Notes: generated by a model from the letters alone, not told the origin. 64,000 nucleotides of DNA from Dietzia massiliensis (GCF_018390595.1 NZ_JAHBAV010000001.1:62001-126000); one strand, 5' to 3'; counted from the stretch's first letter, positions 34,366 through 45,798 are shown. Made by a program: numbers and translations.

Positions 34366-34466
34366 GGGGCGTAGCCTATCGCCTCCCCCGCCGTGGATCG
34401 GTCGGCACTCCCGCGTTGCCCCGAACCGCTGACGGCGCTCCGGCTGCGGCGGGCCGCGCCCTACCG

Positions 34467-34472
34467 GATACT
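34467..34472 (+). promoter_or_regulatory. -10 box GATACT for leaderless qor mRNA
   Basis: GATACT ends 7 nt before the ATG at 34480 and no Shine-Dalgarno sequence is present, so a leaderless transcript is likely. Confidence 0.45.
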
Positions 34473-34479
34473 GGGCGCC

Positions 34480-35448
34480 ATGCGTGCGATCCAGATCTCC
34501 CGACACGGCGGACCCGAGGTGCTCACTCCCGTGGAGGTCGACGTGCCGTCGCCCGGCCCGGGTGAGGTGCTCGTCCGTACCCGCGCCATCGGGGTCAACT
34601 ACATCGACACCTACTTCCGCGAGGGCGTCTACGAGCGGGACCTGCCGTTCATCCCGGGCAGCGAGGGCGCGGGGGTGATCGAGGCGGTCGGCGAGGGCAC
34701 GCCCGACCTGGTCGCCTGCGACCGGGTGGCCTGGTGCCAGGTGCCCGGGTCCTACGCCCAGTACGTCGTCGCCCCCGCCGAGTCGGTGGTCACCGTGCCG
34801 GAGGGGATCGACGACGACGTGGCGGCCTCGATGCTGTTGCAGGGGCTCACAGCGCACTATCTGATCACCGACACCCACCGGGCCTCGGCCGGCGATCACG
34901 TACTGATCACCGCCGGGGCGGGCGGCGTCGGCCAGCTCCTCATCCAGCTGGCGGTGGCCCACGGCTTCCGGGTGATCACGACGACCTCGACCGAGGAGAA
35001 GGCCGACCTCTGCCGCGATCTCGGGGCGCACCACGTGCTGCTCTACCCGGAGGCGACGCCGGAGAAGGTGCGCGGGTTGGCGGACGGGGGCGTCGCCGCC
35101 GTCTTCGACGGCGTGGGTAGGGACACCTTCGACGACAGTCTGGCGGTCCTCGCGCGGCGCGGCACGCTCGTGCTGTTCGGGGCGGCCAGCGGCCCGGTCC
35201 CGCCGGTGGACCCGCAGAGACTCAACGCGGCCGGTTCGGTGTTCCTCACCCGCCCGACCCTCGCGGATTACATCGCGACGACCGAGGAGTTCCGCGGCCG
35301 GGCCGGCGAGGTCCTCGAGGGGGTCGTCGACGGCGCGCTGCGGCTGTCGGTGGGGGCGACGTTCGGCCTGTCGGAGGCCGCGGAGGCGCACCGCGCACTG
35401 CAGGAGCGGCGGACGACGGGCTCGGTGACACTCGACCCCGAGCGCTGA
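34480..35448 (+). CDS. qor: Quinone oxidoreductase (zeta-crystallin type, MDR family)
   Basis: The product is an NADPH-dependent quinone reductase of the medium-chain dehydrogenase/reductase superfamily. The 322-residue sequence begins MRAIQISRHGGPEVL, has the catalytic-domain VNYIDTYFREGVY and PFIPGSEGAGVIEAVG segments, and the cofactor motif AGAGGVGQLLIQLA near residue 145. No structural zinc cysteines are seen, as expected for this subgroup. It sits between ctaA and ctaB as in other Mycobacteriales (Rv1454c position). Confidence 0.93.
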   Translation: MRAIQISRHGGPEVLTPVEVDVPSPGPGEVLVRTRAIGVNYIDTYFREGVYERDLPFIPGSEGAGVIEAVGEGTPDLVACDRVAWCQVPGSYAQYVVAPAESVVTVPEGIDDDVAASMLLQGLTAHYLITDTHRASAGDHVLITAGAGGVGQLLIQLAVAHGFRVITTTSTEEKADLCRDLGAHHVLLYPEATPEKVRGLADGGVAAVFDGVGRDTFDDSLAVLARRGTLVLFGAASGPVPPVDPQRLNAAGSVFLTRPTLADYIATTEEFRGRAGEVLEGVVDGALRLSVGATFGLSEAAEAHRALQERRTTGSVTLDPER

Positions 35449-35468
35449 CCGCCGCCCGCCGGGCGCGG

Positions 35469-36485
35469 TCAGGCCAGCGGCAGGAGTTCCGCCACGGTCT
35501 GAAGCCCGAGCACCGCGTCGATGGACAGCGCTACGAAGACTCCGGCGAGGTAGTTGTTCGACAGGATGAACAGCTTGAGCGGCTTGACCTCGACGCCGCG
35601 GCGCACACCCGCCTCGAGACGGTGCGCCATGACGATGAACCACACGCCGAAGCCGATCGCGCCCGCCGCGTAGACCCAGCCCGCCGCGGGGATGAGCGCG
35701 AACGTGCACAGCACGGTGACCCACGTGTAGATGGTGATGCGGCGGGTCACGCCCTCGGGGCCCATGACCACGGGCAGCATCGGCACGCCGGCGGCCTTGT
35801 AGTCCTCCTTGTAGCGCATGGCGAGGGCCCACGTGTGCGGCGGCGTCCAGAAGAAGATGATGAGGAACAGCACGACCGCCTGCCACCAGTTATGGGGCTG
35901 ACCGTCCGGCAGGTTGTCGGTGATGACGGCCCACGAGACGAAGACCGGCATGCAGCCCGCGGCGCCGCCCCAGACGACGTTCTGAGCGGTGCGGCGCTTG
36001 AGGATCATCGAGTACACGATTACGTAGAACAGGATCGTGATGAGGATGAAGAAGGCCGCGAGCCAGCTGTTGGCCAGGAGCCCCAGCCAGAGGATGCTGG
36101 CCGCGCCGAGCACCAGGCCGAAGACGAGCGCGGCCCGCGGGGTGATCGCGTGGCGCGCGAGCGGGCGGCGCTCGGTGCGCTTCATCACCTGGTCGATGTC
36201 GTAGTCGACGACCATGTTCAGCGAGTTCGCGCTCGCCGCGCCCATCCAGCCGCCGACGAGGGTGAGCAGGACCAGGGAGAGGTGGATGTTCCCACGGTCC
36301 GCTTGCAACAGGGCGGGGATCGCGGCGACGAGGAGCAACTCGATGACCCGCGGCTTGGTGAGGGCGATGTACGCCATCACCACGTCGACAACACGGGCCC
36401 GCCCGCTCGCCGGAGCCGGCCGCCCCGTGGACTCTGGAGGGGAGACTGATGGCCCCCCACTCCGGGTCGGGGTGGAATCGTGCAC
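35469..36485 (-). CDS. ctaB: CtaB, protoheme IX farnesyltransferase (heme O synthase)
   Basis: CtaB adds a farnesyl group to heme B, the first step to heme A. The 338-residue UbiA-family membrane protein has about eight helices and the prenyl-diphosphate-binding motifs [23 protein letters not shown] and the second acidic loop near [14 protein letters not shown]. The GTG start precedes an N-terminal Ser/Pro-rich stretch of about 30 residues. It diverges from tkt across 176 nt. Confidence 0.95.
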   Translation of the reverse strand: MHDSTPTRSGGPSVSPPESTGRPAPASGRARVVDVVMAYIALTKPRVIELLLVAAIPALLQADRGNIHLSLVLLTLVGGWMGAASANSLNMVVDYDIDQVMKRTERRPLARHAITPRAALVFGLVLGAASILWLGLLANSWLAAFFILITILFYVIVYSMILKRRTAQNVVWGGAAGCMPVFVSWAVITDNLPDGQPHNWWQAVVLFLIIFFWTPPHTWALAMRYKEDYKAAGVPMLPVVMGPEGVTRRITIYTWVTVLCTFALIPAAGWVYAAGAIGFGVWFIVMAHRLEAGVRRGVEVKPLKLFILSNNYLAGVFVALSIDAVLGLQTVAELLPLA

Positions 36486-36661
36486 CGGAACTCCTCGCAG
36501 CAGACGTCAACGCACTACCGAGCCGATACTACGTCCCCCCTGCGCGGTCCGCGAAAGAGCGGGGGCGGGGACGGTACGCCCCGCCGTGGCGGCGACCACT
36601 AAGGTGGTTCACGACATACGCGCGGATCCGCGCCGCACCCTCAGACCCGGGAGAACCACAA

Positions 36662-38770
36662 GTGACCAGCGCGTCGGAGATCACCGAGCTCACCACCGCC
36701 CGCCACCCATCCGACTGGACCGAACTGGACACCCGTGCAGTGGACACCGCGCGCGTCCTCGCCGCCGAGGCCGTGCAGAAGTGCGGCAGTGGTCACCCGG
36801 GCACGGCGATGAGCCTCGCCCCGCTTGCGTACACGCTCTACCAGCGCATCATGCGGCACGACCCGTCCGATCCGACGTGGGTGGGACGGGACCGGTTCAT
36901 CCTGTCCTGCGGGCACACCTCGCTCACGCAGTACATCCAGCTGTACCTCGCGGGTTTCGGCCTCGAGCTCGAGGATCTCAAGGCCCTGCGCACCTGGGGC
37001 TCCAAGACCCCCGGCCACCCCGAGTGGCGGCACACCGACGGGGTCGAGATCACCACCGGCCCGCTCGGACAGGGACTGGCCTCCGCGGTCGGTATGGCGA
37101 TGGCGGCCCGCTACGAGCGCGGGCTGTTCGACCCGGACACCCCCGCCGGCAAGAGCCCGTTCGACCACTTCATCTACGTGATCGCCTCCGACGGCGACAT
37201 CCAGGAGGGCGTCACGGCCGAGGCCGCCTCGCTCGCGGGCACGCAGCAGCTCGGCAACCTCATCGCCATCTACGACGACAACGAGATCTCGATCGAGGAC
37301 GACACCAAGATCGCGTTCAATGAGGATGTCGCGGCCCGCTACGAGGCGTATGGCTGGCACGTGCAGACGGTGAACGGCGGTGAGGACGTGGCCGCCATCG
37401 AGGAGGCGATCGCCGACGCGCGCGCCGTCACGGACAAGCCCTCGATCATCGTCCTGCGCACGATCATCGCCTACCCGGCGCCCAACGCGATGAACACGGG
37501 CGCCGCGCACGGTGCCGCGCTCGGCCAGGACGAGGTCGACGCCGTCAAGGAGGCGCTCGGCATGGCCGGCACGGAGCCGTTCACCGTCGAGGACGAGGTG
37601 ATCGCCCACACCCGCGCGGCCCGCGACCGCGGCGCCCGCGTCCACGCTCAGTGGAGCGACATGTTCCACGCGTGGGCGGAGGCGAACCCGGAGCGCAAGG
37701 CACTGTTCGACAGGCTGTACTCGGGTCAGCTCCCCGAGGGCTGGGACGCGGACCTGCCCACCTGGGAGGCCGATCCCAAGGGCGTCGCCACCCGCAAGGC
37801 CTCCGCCGAGGCCATCCAGGCCCTCGCGGCCACGCTTCCGGAGCTGTGGGGCGGTTCCGCCGACCTCGCGGGCTCCAACAACACCCCCATCAAGGGCGCG
37901 GACTCGTTCGGCCCCGCGTCGATCACCACCGCCACGTGGACCGCCTCCCCCTATGGGCGGAACCTGCACTTCGGTGTCCGTGAGCACGCGATGGGCGCGA
38001 TCCTCAACGGCATCGCACTGCACGGTCCGACCCGCCCGTACGGCGGGACGTTCCTCATCTTCAGTGAGTACATGCGGCCGGCCGTCCGGCTGGCCGCGCT
38101 CCAGGGCAGCAACGCGTACTACGTGTGGACCCACGACTCGATCGGTCTGGGCGAGGACGGCCCGACCCACCAGCCGGTCGAGCAGCTCGCCGCGCTGCGG
38201 GCCATCCCGGGACTGGCGGTCCTCCGTCCTGCGGACGCCAACGAGACCGCCGCCGCCTGGCGGGCGATGCTCGAGGCGCTCGACGGGCCCAAGGGGCTGT
38301 GCCTGACCCGGCAGAACGTGCCCGTGCTCGAGGGCACCGCGCAGCTCGCCCGTGAGGGTGTCGAGCGGGGCGGCTACGTCCTCGCCGAGGCGTCGACGGG
38401 TACCCCCGAGGTGATCCTCCTCGGTACCGGGTCCGAGGTCCAGCTGGCCGTGGCCGCGAGGGAGACCCTCGAGGCCGAGGGCGTGCCCACGCGAGTGGTT
38501 TCCATGCCCTGTGTCGAGTTCTTCGACCAGCAGGACGCCGAGTACCGCGAGTCGGTCCTCCCGCGTGCCGTGCGTGCCCGGGTCTCGGTCGAGGCCGGCA
38601 TCGCGATGCCGTGGCACCGGTTCCTCGGAGACGCCGGCCGGGCCGTCTCGCTCGAGCACTTCGGCGCCTCCGCGCCCTACGAGACCTTGTTCACCGAGTT
38701 CGGGATCACCGCCGACGCGGTGGTCTCCGCCGCCCGCGAGTCGCTCGCGGCCGTTGCCGGGGAGGCATGA
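36662..38770 (+). CDS. tkt: Transketolase
   Basis: Transketolase is the thiamine-diphosphate enzyme that moves two-carbon units in the pentose phosphate pathway. The 702-residue product has the expected N-terminal [18 protein letters not shown], the cofactor-binding region [19 protein letters not shown]...IYDDN, and the later [19 protein letters not shown] and [18 protein letters not shown] segments. The GTG at 36662 follows GGGAGAACCACAA; a longer frame upstream lacks support. A TAAGGT at 36600-36605 could be the -10 box of the operon. The stop overlaps the tal start. Confidence 0.96.
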   Translation: MTSASEITELTTARHPSDWTELDTRAVDTARVLAAEAVQKCGSGHPGTAMSLAPLAYTLYQRIMRHDPSDPTWVGRDRFILSCGHTSLTQYIQLYLAGFGLELEDLKALRTWGSKTPGHPEWRHTDGVEITTGPLGQGLASAVGMAMAARYERGLFDPDTPAGKSPFDHFIYVIASDGDIQEGVTAEAASLAGTQQLGNLIAIYDDNEISIEDDTKIAFNEDVAARYEAYGWHVQTVNGGEDVAAIEEAIADARAVTDKPSIIVLRTIIAYPAPNAMNTGAAHGAALGQDEVDAVKEALGMAGTEPFTVEDEVIAHTRAARDRGARVHAQWSDMFHAWAEANPERKALFDRLYSGQLPEGWDADLPTWEADPKGVATRKASAEAIQALAATLPELWGGSADLAGSNNTPIKGADSFGPASITTATWTASPYGRNLHFGVREHAMGAILNGIALHGPTRPYGGTFLIFSEYMRPAVRLAALQGSNAYYVWTHDSIGLGEDGPTHQPVEQLAALRAIPGLAVLRPADANETAAAWRAMLEALDGPKGLCLTRQNVPVLEGTAQLAREGVERGGYVLAEASTGTPEVILLGTGSEVQLAVAARETLEAEGVPTRVVSMPCVEFFDQQDAEYRESVLPRAVRARVSVEAGIAMPWHRFLGDAGRAVSLEHFGASAPYETLFTEFGITADAVVSAARESLAAVAGEA

Positions 38771-39876
38771 TGACCAACGCCAATCTCGCCGCTTTCAGTG
38801 CCGCCGGGGTCTCCGTGTGGCTCGACGACCTGTCCCGTCAGCTCCTCGCCTCCGGTGAGCTCGAGAAGCGGATGGCGGAATACTCGATCGTGGGCGTGAC
38901 CACCAACCCGGCGATCTTCCAGTCGGCGCTGGCGGATTCGTCGGCGTACGAGGGCGCGCTCACCGAGGCGGTGCGTGAGGACCGCGAACTCGCCTCCGTG
39001 ATCCGGGCGCTCACCACCGCGGACGTCCGGGACGCCTGTGACCTGCTGGCGCCGACCTATCGGGCGACCGACGGCGTGGACGGTCGCGTCTCGCTCGAGG
39101 TGGACCCGGGCCTCGCACACGACACGGCGGAGACCGTCCAGCAGGCGGTCGAGCTGTCCGCCGCGGTCGACCGGCCCAACGTGATGATCAAGATCCCCGC
39201 CACCGCGGCGGGACTGCCGGCGATCACCGACGTCATCGGCAAGGGCATCGACGTCAACGTCACGCTGATCTTCTCGGTGGATCAGTACCGGAAGGTCGCG
39301 GAGGCGTACCTCACCGGCCTCGAGCAGGCCGTGGCCGCCGGGCACGATCTGTCGTCGATCCACTCCGTGGCGTCGGTGTTCGTCTCCCGTCTGGACACCG
39401 AGATCGACTCGCGCCTGCCGGAGTCGTCGGAACTGCGCGGTCAGGCCGGGCTCGCGAACGCCCGCCTGTGCCAGGAGGTCTACGACGAGGTCTTCGACCC
39501 CGCCGGCCGCTTCGGCGAGTTGGCGGATCGCGGAGCCCGGCCGCAGCGACTGCTCTGGGCCTCCACGGGAGTCAAGGATCCGGCGTACCCCGACACGCTG
39601 TATGTGACGGGCCTGGTGACGCACGGGACCGTCAACACGATGCCCTTCGCGACGATGCAGGCGTTCGCAGACCACGGGGTGGTCGAGGGTGACACGGTGC
39701 GGGGCACCGCCGAGGCCTCCCGTGCCACCCTCGACGCGCTGCGTGCGGAGGGCATCGACCTGGACGAGGTGTTCGCGCTGCTCGAGCGCCAGGGCGTGGA
39801 GAAGTTCGTCACCGCCTGGGACGACCTGCTGGACACGGTGAGGGCGCGGATCGACGAGATCCCGTCGGATTCGTGA
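38770..39876 (+). CDS. tal: Transaldolase
   Basis: Transaldolase transfers a dihydroxyacetone unit between pentose phosphate intermediates and links the pathway to glycolysis. The 368-residue product has the Schiff-base lysine K141 in [12 protein letters not shown], the early [20 protein letters not shown] start and the [15 protein letters not shown] segment. Two adjacent ATGs (38767 and 38770) are possible; GGGGAGG ends at 38765, so the second has the better spacing. The length is that of the long actinobacterial class. The stop overlaps the zwf start (GTGA). Confidence 0.95.
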   Translation: MTNANLAAFSAAGVSVWLDDLSRQLLASGELEKRMAEYSIVGVTTNPAIFQSALADSSAYEGALTEAVREDRELASVIRALTTADVRDACDLLAPTYRATDGVDGRVSLEVDPGLAHDTAETVQQAVELSAAVDRPNVMIKIPATAAGLPAITDVIGKGIDVNVTLIFSVDQYRKVAEAYLTGLEQAVAAGHDLSSIHSVASVFVSRLDTEIDSRLPESSELRGQAGLANARLCQEVYDEVFDPAGRFGELADRGARPQRLLWASTGVKDPAYPDTLYVTGLVTHGTVNTMPFATMQAFADHGVVEGDTVRGTAEASRATLDALRAEGIDLDEVFALLERQGVEKFVTAWDDLLDTVRARIDEIPSDS

Positions 39877-41453
39877 CCGACCCCGACCGTCTGGACACGT
39901 CCGGCGCCGACACCTCGACCGGGGCCCCGGAGGGCTGGGTCAACCCGCTCCGGGACCCCCGCGACCGGCGGCTGCCGCGTATCGCCGGGCCCTCCGGCCT
40001 GGTGATCTTCGGCGTCACCGGTGACCTGTCCAAGAAGAAGCTCATCCCGGCGATCTACGACCTGGCCAACCGCGGTCTGCTCCCGCCGGGGTTCTCCCTC
40101 ATCGGGTTCGGTCGGCGTAAGTGGGCGCACGAGGAGTTCGCGGCGTTCGCCCGCGAACAGGCCCGCGAGCGCTGCCGGACACAGTTCCGTGAGGACGTGT
40201 GGGAGCAGCTCGCCGCGGGACTGAGGTTCGTGACCGGGACCTTCGACGACGACGAGGGCTTCGACCGCCTGGCGGACCAGCTGGTCGCGCTCGAGGCGGA
40301 GCGGGGCACGGCCGGCAACTACGCGTTCTACCTGTCGATCCCCCCGGATGACTTCCCGACCGTGTGCCGGCACCTCGATCGCACCGGGTGCACGCGGGGC
40401 CCCGAGGGGTCCTGGCGCCGGGTGGTCATCGAGAAGCCCTTCGGTCATGACCTGGCCAGTGCGCGCGAGCTCAACGCGGTCGTGGGTGCGGTGTTCCCCG
40501 AGGACTCGGTGTTCCGTATCGACCACTACCTCGGCAAGGAGACGGTCCAGAACATCCTGGCGCTGCGCTTCGCCAACCAGCTCTTCGAGCCGGTGTGGAA
40601 CGCCAATCACGTCGACCACGTCCAGATCACGATGGCCGAGGACATCGGTCTCGGCGGGCGGGCCGGCTACTACGACGGCATCGGTGCCGCGCGCGACGTC
40701 ATCCAGAACCACCTCATCCAGCTGATGGCGCTGGTGGCGATGGAGGAGCCGACCGATTTCTCCGCGGCCGCGCTGCGCACGGAGAAGACCAAGGTCCTCG
40801 AGTCCACCTCGTTGGCGTTGCCGATCTCCGAGACCGCCGCGCGTGGTCAGTACGCCGGCGGTTGGCAGGGCTCCGAGCAGGTCGTCGGGTTGAAGGACGA
40901 GGAGGGCTACGACCCGTCCTCGACGACCGAGACCTACGCGGCCATCACCCTGGAGGTCCACAACCGACGGTGGGCGGGCGTCCCGTTCTACCTGCGCACC
41001 GGTAAGCGCCTGGGGCGCCGCGTCACCGAGATCGCGGTCGTCTTCCGGCGCGCCCCGCACCTGCCGTTCGACGCCACGATGACACAGGAACTGGGGCAGA
41101 ACGCCCTCGTGATCCGCGTCCAGCCGGACGAGGGGGTCACCCTGCGGTTCGGGTCGAAGGTGCCGGGGACGGCGATGGAGGTCCGGGACGTCAACATGGA
41201 CTTCGCCTACGGCGAGGCGTTCACCGAATCCTCGCCCGAGGCGTACGAGCGGCTCATCCTCGACGTGCTGCTGGGCGAGCCGTCCCTCTTCCCCGTCTCG
41301 CGTGAGGTGGAGCTGAGCTGGCAACTGCTCGACCCGGTCCTGCGTGAGTGGGAGTCCGAGGGCCAACCGGAGCAGTACCAGGCGGGCACCTGGGGTCCCA
41401 GGGGTGCCGACGAGATCCTGGCCCGCAGCGGCCGCGCATGGAGGCGACCGTGA
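39873..41453 (+). CDS. zwf: Glucose-6-phosphate 1-dehydrogenase
   Basis: Zwf catalyses the first, NADP-reducing step of the oxidative pentose phosphate pathway. The 526-residue product has the nucleotide-binding [14 protein letters not shown] near residue 45, the substrate motif [10 protein letters not shown], and the active-site [13 protein letters not shown] with H218 and K222. It belongs to the Zwf2 type found with OpcA. The GTG overlaps the tal stop by 4 nt, and the stop overlaps the opcA start, so the group is one operon. Confidence 0.97.
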   Translation: MTDPDRLDTSGADTSTGAPEGWVNPLRDPRDRRLPRIAGPSGLVIFGVTGDLSKKKLIPAIYDLANRGLLPPGFSLIGFGRRKWAHEEFAAFAREQARERCRTQFREDVWEQLAAGLRFVTGTFDDDEGFDRLADQLVALEAERGTAGNYAFYLSIPPDDFPTVCRHLDRTGCTRGPEGSWRRVVIEKPFGHDLASARELNAVVGAVFPEDSVFRIDHYLGKETVQNILALRFANQLFEPVWNANHVDHVQITMAEDIGLGGRAGYYDGIGAARDVIQNHLIQLMALVAMEEPTDFSAAALRTEKTKVLESTSLALPISETAARGQYAGGWQGSEQVVGLKDEEGYDPSSTTETYAAITLEVHNRRWAGVPFYLRTGKRLGRRVTEIAVVFRRAPHLPFDATMTQELGQNALVIRVQPDEGVTLRFGSKVPGTAMEVRDVNMDFAYGEAFTESSPEAYERLILDVLLGEPSLFPVSREVELSWQLLDPVLREWESEGQPEQYQAGTWGPRGADEILARSGRAWRRP

Positions 41454-42370
41454 TCATCGACCTACCCGACACCTCGACCCGCGCAATCGCCAAGAAGCTC
41501 GTGCAGATCCGCGAGGAGGCGGGCCTGAGCACTATCGGCCGCGTTCTCACGCTCATCGTCATCACGGATCACGTCCGTGGCAGCGAATCGGCGATCGACG
41601 CGGCGAACGAGGCCAGCCGGGAGCATCCGTGCCGCGTCATTGTGGTGATCCGGGGGCGGCGCGCTGACGCCGATCGGCTGGACGGCCAGATCCGAGTCGG
41701 CGGCGACGCCGGCGCGGCGGAGGTCGTCGTGTTGCGCACGTCCGGCGCGATGGCGTCGCAGTCGGCGTCCCTCGTGACGCCGCTGCTGCTGCCCGACACC
41801 CCGCTCGCGGTGTGGTGGCCCCGCCACTCCCCGACCCTGCTGTCCGAGGACCGCGTGGGTCGGCTCGCCCGGCGCCGCATCGTCGACTCGGACGCCGAGG
41901 GGCATCCGACCGACGCCCTGGCCAAGCGAGCGGCCGGGTACTCCCCCGGCGACACGGATCTGGCGTGGGCGCGCATCACCCACTGGCGGTCGCTCCTGGC
42001 CGCGACCCTCGACCGACCTCCTTTCGAGCCGATCACCGGCGCCACCGTGTGCGGCCCGGAGCGTGCGGCGTCGGTCGATCTCGCCGGCGGGTGGCTCGCG
42101 TCCCGACTGGGGATCGATGTTCTGCGCGCGGTCGGGCCGAGGATGGTCGTGCTGGAGCGGGCCTCCGGATCCATCGTCATCGAGCAGGTCAGCGCAACCT
42201 CCGCGGAGCTGCGTATCACCGGGCAGTCCCCCACGCGGGTCGCTCTCGTGGGCCGGAGTGTGGCCGACTGTCTGGCGGAGGAGTTGCGCCGCATGGACAC
42301 TGATGGTGTGTACGCGGACGCGCTGGCCAACCATGATCGGGTTATCTACACCTCGGCGTCGGTTCGCTGA
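41450..42370 (+). CDS. opcA: OpcA, glucose-6-phosphate dehydrogenase assembly protein
   Basis: OpcA is required for active, correctly assembled Zwf in actinobacteria and cyanobacteria. The 306-residue product begins [17 protein letters not shown], which is how members of this family start, and continues with RVLTLIVIT and ASREHPCRVIVVI. The GTG at 41450 is chosen because GGAGG lies 5 nt upstream and it overlaps the zwf stop (GTGA); an ATG at 41438 is less likely. It lies directly behind its client gene. Confidence 0.93.
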   Translation: MIIDLPDTSTRAIAKKLVQIREEAGLSTIGRVLTLIVITDHVRGSESAIDAANEASREHPCRVIVVIRGRRADADRLDGQIRVGGDAGAAEVVVLRTSGAMASQSASLVTPLLLPDTPLAVWWPRHSPTLLSEDRVGRLARRRIVDSDAEGHPTDALAKRAAGYSPGDTDLAWARITHWRSLLAATLDRPPFEPITGATVCGPERAASVDLAGGWLASRLGIDVLRAVGPRMVVLERASGSIVIEQVSATSAELRITGQSPTRVALVGRSVADCLAEELRRMDTDGVYADALANHDRVIYTSASVR

Positions 42371-42433
42371 GCCGGGTCGGCAAAGGCCGGCGCCCGCGTC
42401 CGTTATCACCCCACCATCACGACAGGAGCGTCG

Positions 42434-43156
42434 ATGTCAGTCAGCCGTCATCTCGTCCATGAGGACGCGGAGTCCCTCGCTGAGGCCGCCGCACTCGCCG
42501 CGGCCGGGCACCTCAACGAACGCATCGCCGCGTCCGGCCGGGCGACCCTCTCCCTGACCGGTGGTTCGGTGGGCGTGAAGACGGCCGCCGCCCTCGCCGG
42601 GACCGAGGTCGACTGGAGTCGGGTCACGATCTTCCTCGGGGATGAGCGCTTCGTCCCGGCCGATCACCCCGAGCGCAACGACGGACAGCTCGCCGAGGCC
42701 CTGCTCGATGCCATCGGCGACCGGGCGACCGTCCATCGCTGGCCGGCTCGCGGCGACGAGTTCGACGACGTCGACGCCGCTGCGGAGGCGTTCCTCGCCG
42801 AGGTGAACCTGCCCGGTGGCGACGAGCCGTTGTTCGACGTGACCCTCCTCGGGATGGGGCCGGAGGGACACATCGACTCCCTCTTCCCGCACACCCCGGC
42901 GATCGCCGAGACCGACCGGCTGGCGGTGGGCGTCCGCGACTGTCCGAAGCCGCCGCCGGAGCGACTCACGTTCACGCTGCCGGCGGTGCGCAGGTCCCGG
43001 CATGTCATCGTCGTGGCCACCGGAGACGGGAAGGCCGAGGCGGTCGCGAAGGGTCTGGGTGGCGCCGATCCGGCGGACTGGCCGGTCGCCGGGGCCGTCG
43101 GCACCGAGTCCACGACCTACCACCTCGATGGGCCCGCCGCCTCGCTGGTGAGCTGA
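42434..43156 (+). CDS. pgl: 6-phosphogluconolactonase
   Basis: The enzyme hydrolyses 6-phosphogluconolactone, the product of Zwf. The 240-residue protein carries LTGGSVG, the FLGDERFVPADHPERND motif and GMGPEGHIDSLFPH, all typical of the SOL/DevB-type lactonases. It starts 63 nt after opcA with ACAGGAG in front of the ATG and closes the pentose phosphate operon. 6-phosphogluconate dehydrogenase is not in the window. Confidence 0.95.
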   Translation: MSVSRHLVHEDAESLAEAAALAAAGHLNERIAASGRATLSLTGGSVGVKTAAALAGTEVDWSRVTIFLGDERFVPADHPERNDGQLAEALLDAIGDRATVHRWPARGDEFDDVDAAAEAFLAEVNLPGGDEPLFDVTLLGMGPEGHIDSLFPHTPAIAETDRLAVGVRDCPKPPPERLTFTLPAVRRSRHVIVVATGDGKAEAVAKGLGGADPADWPVAGAVGTESTTYHLDGPAASLVS

Positions 43157-43194
43157 CGCCGGCCCTGCGCCGCAGAGCCGGCCCGGCACTGCTC

Positions 43195-43230
43195 GTCGGC
43201 CCGGCGCCACGGAGTCGGCCCGGCGCCACG
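43195..43230. repeat. 17-bp direct repeat
   Basis: GTCGGCCCGGCGCCACG occurs twice, at 43195-43211 and 43214-43230, separated by 2 nt, between the pgl stop and the terminator hairpin. No function is apparent. Confidence 0.8.
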
Positions 43231-43250
43231 TCGGATCACCCGGTACGACG

Positions 43251-43296
43251 AAGCGGGGTGCGCGCCCTCCCTCATGGGAGAGCGCGCACCCCGTTT
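43251..43296. terminator. Bidirectional terminator between pgl and secG
   Basis: CGGGGTGCGCGC (43254-43265) and its exact complement (43282-43293) form a 12-bp stem that continues inward as CTCCC/GGGAG around a TCAT loop. The hairpin is flanked by AAG and TTT, so it can end transcripts from both the pgl and secG sides. Confidence 0.8.
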
Positions 43297-43321
43297 CGCG
43301 CGTATGGGCCCCGAGCGGGGA

Positions 43322-43555
43322 TCAGCCGAAGCGGACGAGCAGGCCGACGGCGATGATCGCGATCACCCAGAGGACCGCGACGACCACGGTGACCCGGTCG
43401 AGGTTGCGCTCGACGACGCTCGAGCCCGACAGGCTCGACTGGACACCGCCACCGAACAGCGAGGACAGGCCGCCGCCCTTGCCGCGGTGCAGCAGGATGA
43501 ACAGCATCAGCAGCAGGCTGGTGATGATGAGGAAGATATCCAGGGCGAGCTTCAT
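43322..43555 (-). CDS. secG: SecG, preprotein translocase subunit
   Basis: SecG is the small auxiliary subunit of the SecYEG channel. The 77-residue product has two membrane helices joined by a Gly-rich loop (HRGKGGGLSSLFGGGVQSSLSGS) that is a hallmark of the family. The ATG at 43555 is chosen because actinobacterial SecG proteins start MxLAL; a GTG at 43573 would add six residues. It follows tpiA across 129 nt. Confidence 0.94.
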   Translation of the reverse strand: MKLALDIFLIITSLLLMLFILLHRGKGGGLSSLFGGGVQSSLSGSSVVERNLDRVTVVVAVLWVIAIIAVGLLVRFG

Positions 43556-43684
43556 GTAGGGATCGTGCCTCACGTCAGGTCGGGCGGTCGGGTGCGACCG
43601 CTACAGACTACCCGGTCGGGCGTCCGCGGTTGATCCCGGCGTGCCGGGCCGACGAGGGCCCGACCCGCCGGGGGCTGGAACGGA

Positions 43685-44470
43685 TCAGGGCAGCGGGCCG
43701 CCGGCGGCGATCGCGCACAGCTGAGCGAACTCGTCGGGCTTGAGCGACGCCCCGCCCACCAGACCGCCGTCGACGTCGGACTGCTCGAGCAGCTCGCCGA
43801 CGTTCGAGGCGTTGACGCTGCCGCCGTACAGCACGCGCATCGACTCGGCCGTCTCGGCGTCGGCGAGCTCGGCCAGCGCCGAACGGATCGCCGCGCACAC
43901 CTCCTGCGCGTCGGCGGCGGAGGCGGTCTTGCCGGTTCCGATCGCCCACACCGGCTCGTACGCGATGACCGTGGAGGCCAACTGCGCGGTCGTCAGACCC
44001 TCCAGTGAACCCTTGAGCTGGTTCACCACGAAGTCCACGTGGTCACCGGCCTCGCGGACCTCGAGCTTCTCCCCCACGCAGACGATCGGGGTCAGGCCGT
44101 GACGGTGGGCGGCTGCGGCCTTGGCCGCCACCAGTTCATCGGTCTCGGCGTGGTAGTCGCGGCGCTCGGAGTGGCCCACGACGACATAGGTGCAGCCGAG
44201 CTTCGCGAGCATGGAGGCCGAGATCTCACCGGTGTAGGCGCCGGACTCGTGAACCGAGACGTCCTGGGCGCCGTAGGCGAAGCCCAGCTTGTCTCCCTCG
44301 ATGACGATCTGGACGCCGCGGATGTCGGTGAACGGCGGGATGAACGCCACGTCGACCTTCTCGAGGTACTTCTCCGGGAGGGAGAAGGCGACCTTCTGCA
44401 CGAGCGCGATCGCCTCGAGGTGGTTGAGGTTCATCTTCCAGTTGCCGGCGATGAGCGGGGTGCGTGCCAT
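43685..44470 (-). CDS. tpiA: Triosephosphate isomerase
   Basis: The enzyme interconverts dihydroxyacetone phosphate and glyceraldehyde 3-phosphate. The 261-residue product has GNWKMN with the catalytic lysine, VVGHSERR with the catalytic histidine, [15 protein letters not shown] with the catalytic glutamate, and the phosphate-binding [10 protein letters not shown]. It starts 31 nt after pgk and has AAGGAGAG in front of the ATG. Confidence 0.97.
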   Translation of the reverse strand: MARTPLIAGNWKMNLNHLEAIALVQKVAFSLPEKYLEKVDVAFIPPFTDIRGVQIVIEGDKLGFAYGAQDVSVHESGAYTGEISASMLAKLGCTYVVVGHSERRDYHAETDELVAAKAAAAHRHGLTPIVCVGEKLEVREAGDHVDFVVNQLKGSLEGLTTAQLASTVIAYEPVWAIGTGKTASAADAQEVCAAIRSALAELADAETAESMRVLYGGSVNASNVGELLEQSDVDGGLVGGASLKPDEFAQLCAIAAGGPLP

Positions 44471-44501
44471 GTTCTCTCCTTGTGGTTCCTGGGTGTCCGG
44501 G

Positions 44502-45719
44502 TCAGTTGCCGCGCTCGAGGGCGGTGACGCCGGGCAGTTCCTTGCCCTCCAGGTACTCCAGCGAGGCGCCGCCGCCGGTGGAGATGTGGGAGAAGTTCTC
44601 CTCGCCGAGCCCCAGGGTGCGCACGGCGGCCGCCGAGTCGCCGCCGCCGACGACGGAGAACGCGCCGGCGGAGGTCGCGGTGATGATCGCCTCGGCGACG
44701 CCGCGGGTGCCGGCGGAGAAGGCCTCGAACTCGAACACGCCCATCGGCCCGTTCCAGAACACGGTCTTGGCCGAGGTGAGCTTCTCGGCGAAGGCGGCGA
44801 CCGACTCGGGGCCGATGTCGAGGCCCATCTTGCCCTCGGGGATCGCGTCGGCCGGGACCGTGGTGTGAGGGGCGTCGGCGGCGAAACCGTCGGCGGCGAC
44901 GACGTCCACGGGAAGCGTGATGACGTCGCCGTACTTGGCCAACAGGTCCTTGCAGGTGTCGATCATCTCCTCCTGCAGCAGCGAGGAGCCCACGCCGTGA
45001 CCCTGCGCGGCGAGGAAGGTGAAGCACATGCCGCCGCCGATGACGAGGGTGTCGACCTTCGGCGCCAGCGCCTCGATCACGGCGAGCTTGTCCGAGACCT
45101 TGGATCCACCGAGGACCACCGCGTACGGACGCTTCGGGTCACCGGTGAGGTCGGCGAGCACGTCGACCTCGCTCTGCACGAGGTCGCCCGCGTAGGCCGG
45201 CAGGAGCTTGGCGACGTCGTAGACGGAGGCCTGGGCGCGGTGGACCACGCCGAAGCCGTTGGAGACGAACGCGCCGTCCTCGCCCACCAGGCTCGCGAGT
45301 TCCGCGGCGAACGCGGCGCGCTCCGACTCGTCCTTGCTCGTCTCGCGGGGATCGAAGCGGACGTTCTCGACCAGCAGGACGTCGCCGTCGGTCAGGCCGT
45401 TGGCCCGCTCGCGCGCGTCCGGGCCCACCACGTCACCGGCGAGCTGGACGTACCGTCCCAGCTCGTCGCCCAGCTTTTCCGCCACGGGCGCGAGGGAGAA
45501 CTCGGGATCGGCCTCGCCCTTGGGGCGGCCGAGATGGGCGGTGATCACTAGTGCCGCGCCCGCGTCGAGGAGCGCGTTGAGCGTGGGCAGCGAGGCGGTG
45601 ATGCGACCGGCGTCGGTGATGGTCTTCCCGTCGAGCGGGACGTTGAGGTCGCAGCGGACGAGGATCTTGCGGCCCTCTACGCCGGCGTCGAGCAGGTCGG
45701 AGAGCGTGCTCACGGCCAT
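44502..45719 (-). CDS. pgk: Phosphoglycerate kinase
   Basis: Pgk makes ATP from 1,3-bisphosphoglycerate. The 405-residue product has [11 protein letters not shown] near the start, HLGRPKGE, the hinge region with [12 protein letters not shown] and the C-terminal nucleotide loop [10 protein letters not shown]. The ATG at 45719 has CAGGAG upstream; a frame extension of 13 residues upstream is not conserved. It follows gap across 158 nt that hold a strong hairpin. Confidence 0.97.
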   Translation of the reverse strand: MAVSTLSDLLDAGVEGRKILVRCDLNVPLDGKTITDAGRITASLPTLNALLDAGAALVITAHLGRPKGEADPEFSLAPVAEKLGDELGRYVQLAGDVVGPDARERANGLTDGDVLLVENVRFDPRETSKDESERAAFAAELASLVGEDGAFVSNGFGVVHRAQASVYDVAKLLPAYAGDLVQSEVDVLADLTGDPKRPYAVVLGGSKVSDKLAVIEALAPKVDTLVIGGGMCFTFLAAQGHGVGSSLLQEEMIDTCKDLLAKYGDVITLPVDVVAADGFAADAPHTTVPADAIPEGKMGLDIGPESVAAFAEKLTSAKTVFWNGPMGVFEFEAFSAGTRGVAEAIITATSAGAFSVVGGGDSAAAVRTLGLGEENFSHISTGGGASLEYLEGKELPGVTALERGN

Positions 45720-45798
45720 GTGGTGGAACTCCTGTCGGAAGAACTGTCGGTGGGTCACCGGGTGGGTGGGCTGACCGTGCGGCGCCGGTCGATGTGCG

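Noticed and set aside
34366..35886. Extension of the Ala/Gly/Pro-rich protein gene upstream to 1027 codons
   Set aside because: It would run antisense through all of qor and into ctaB; the ATG at 34365 is the natural start.
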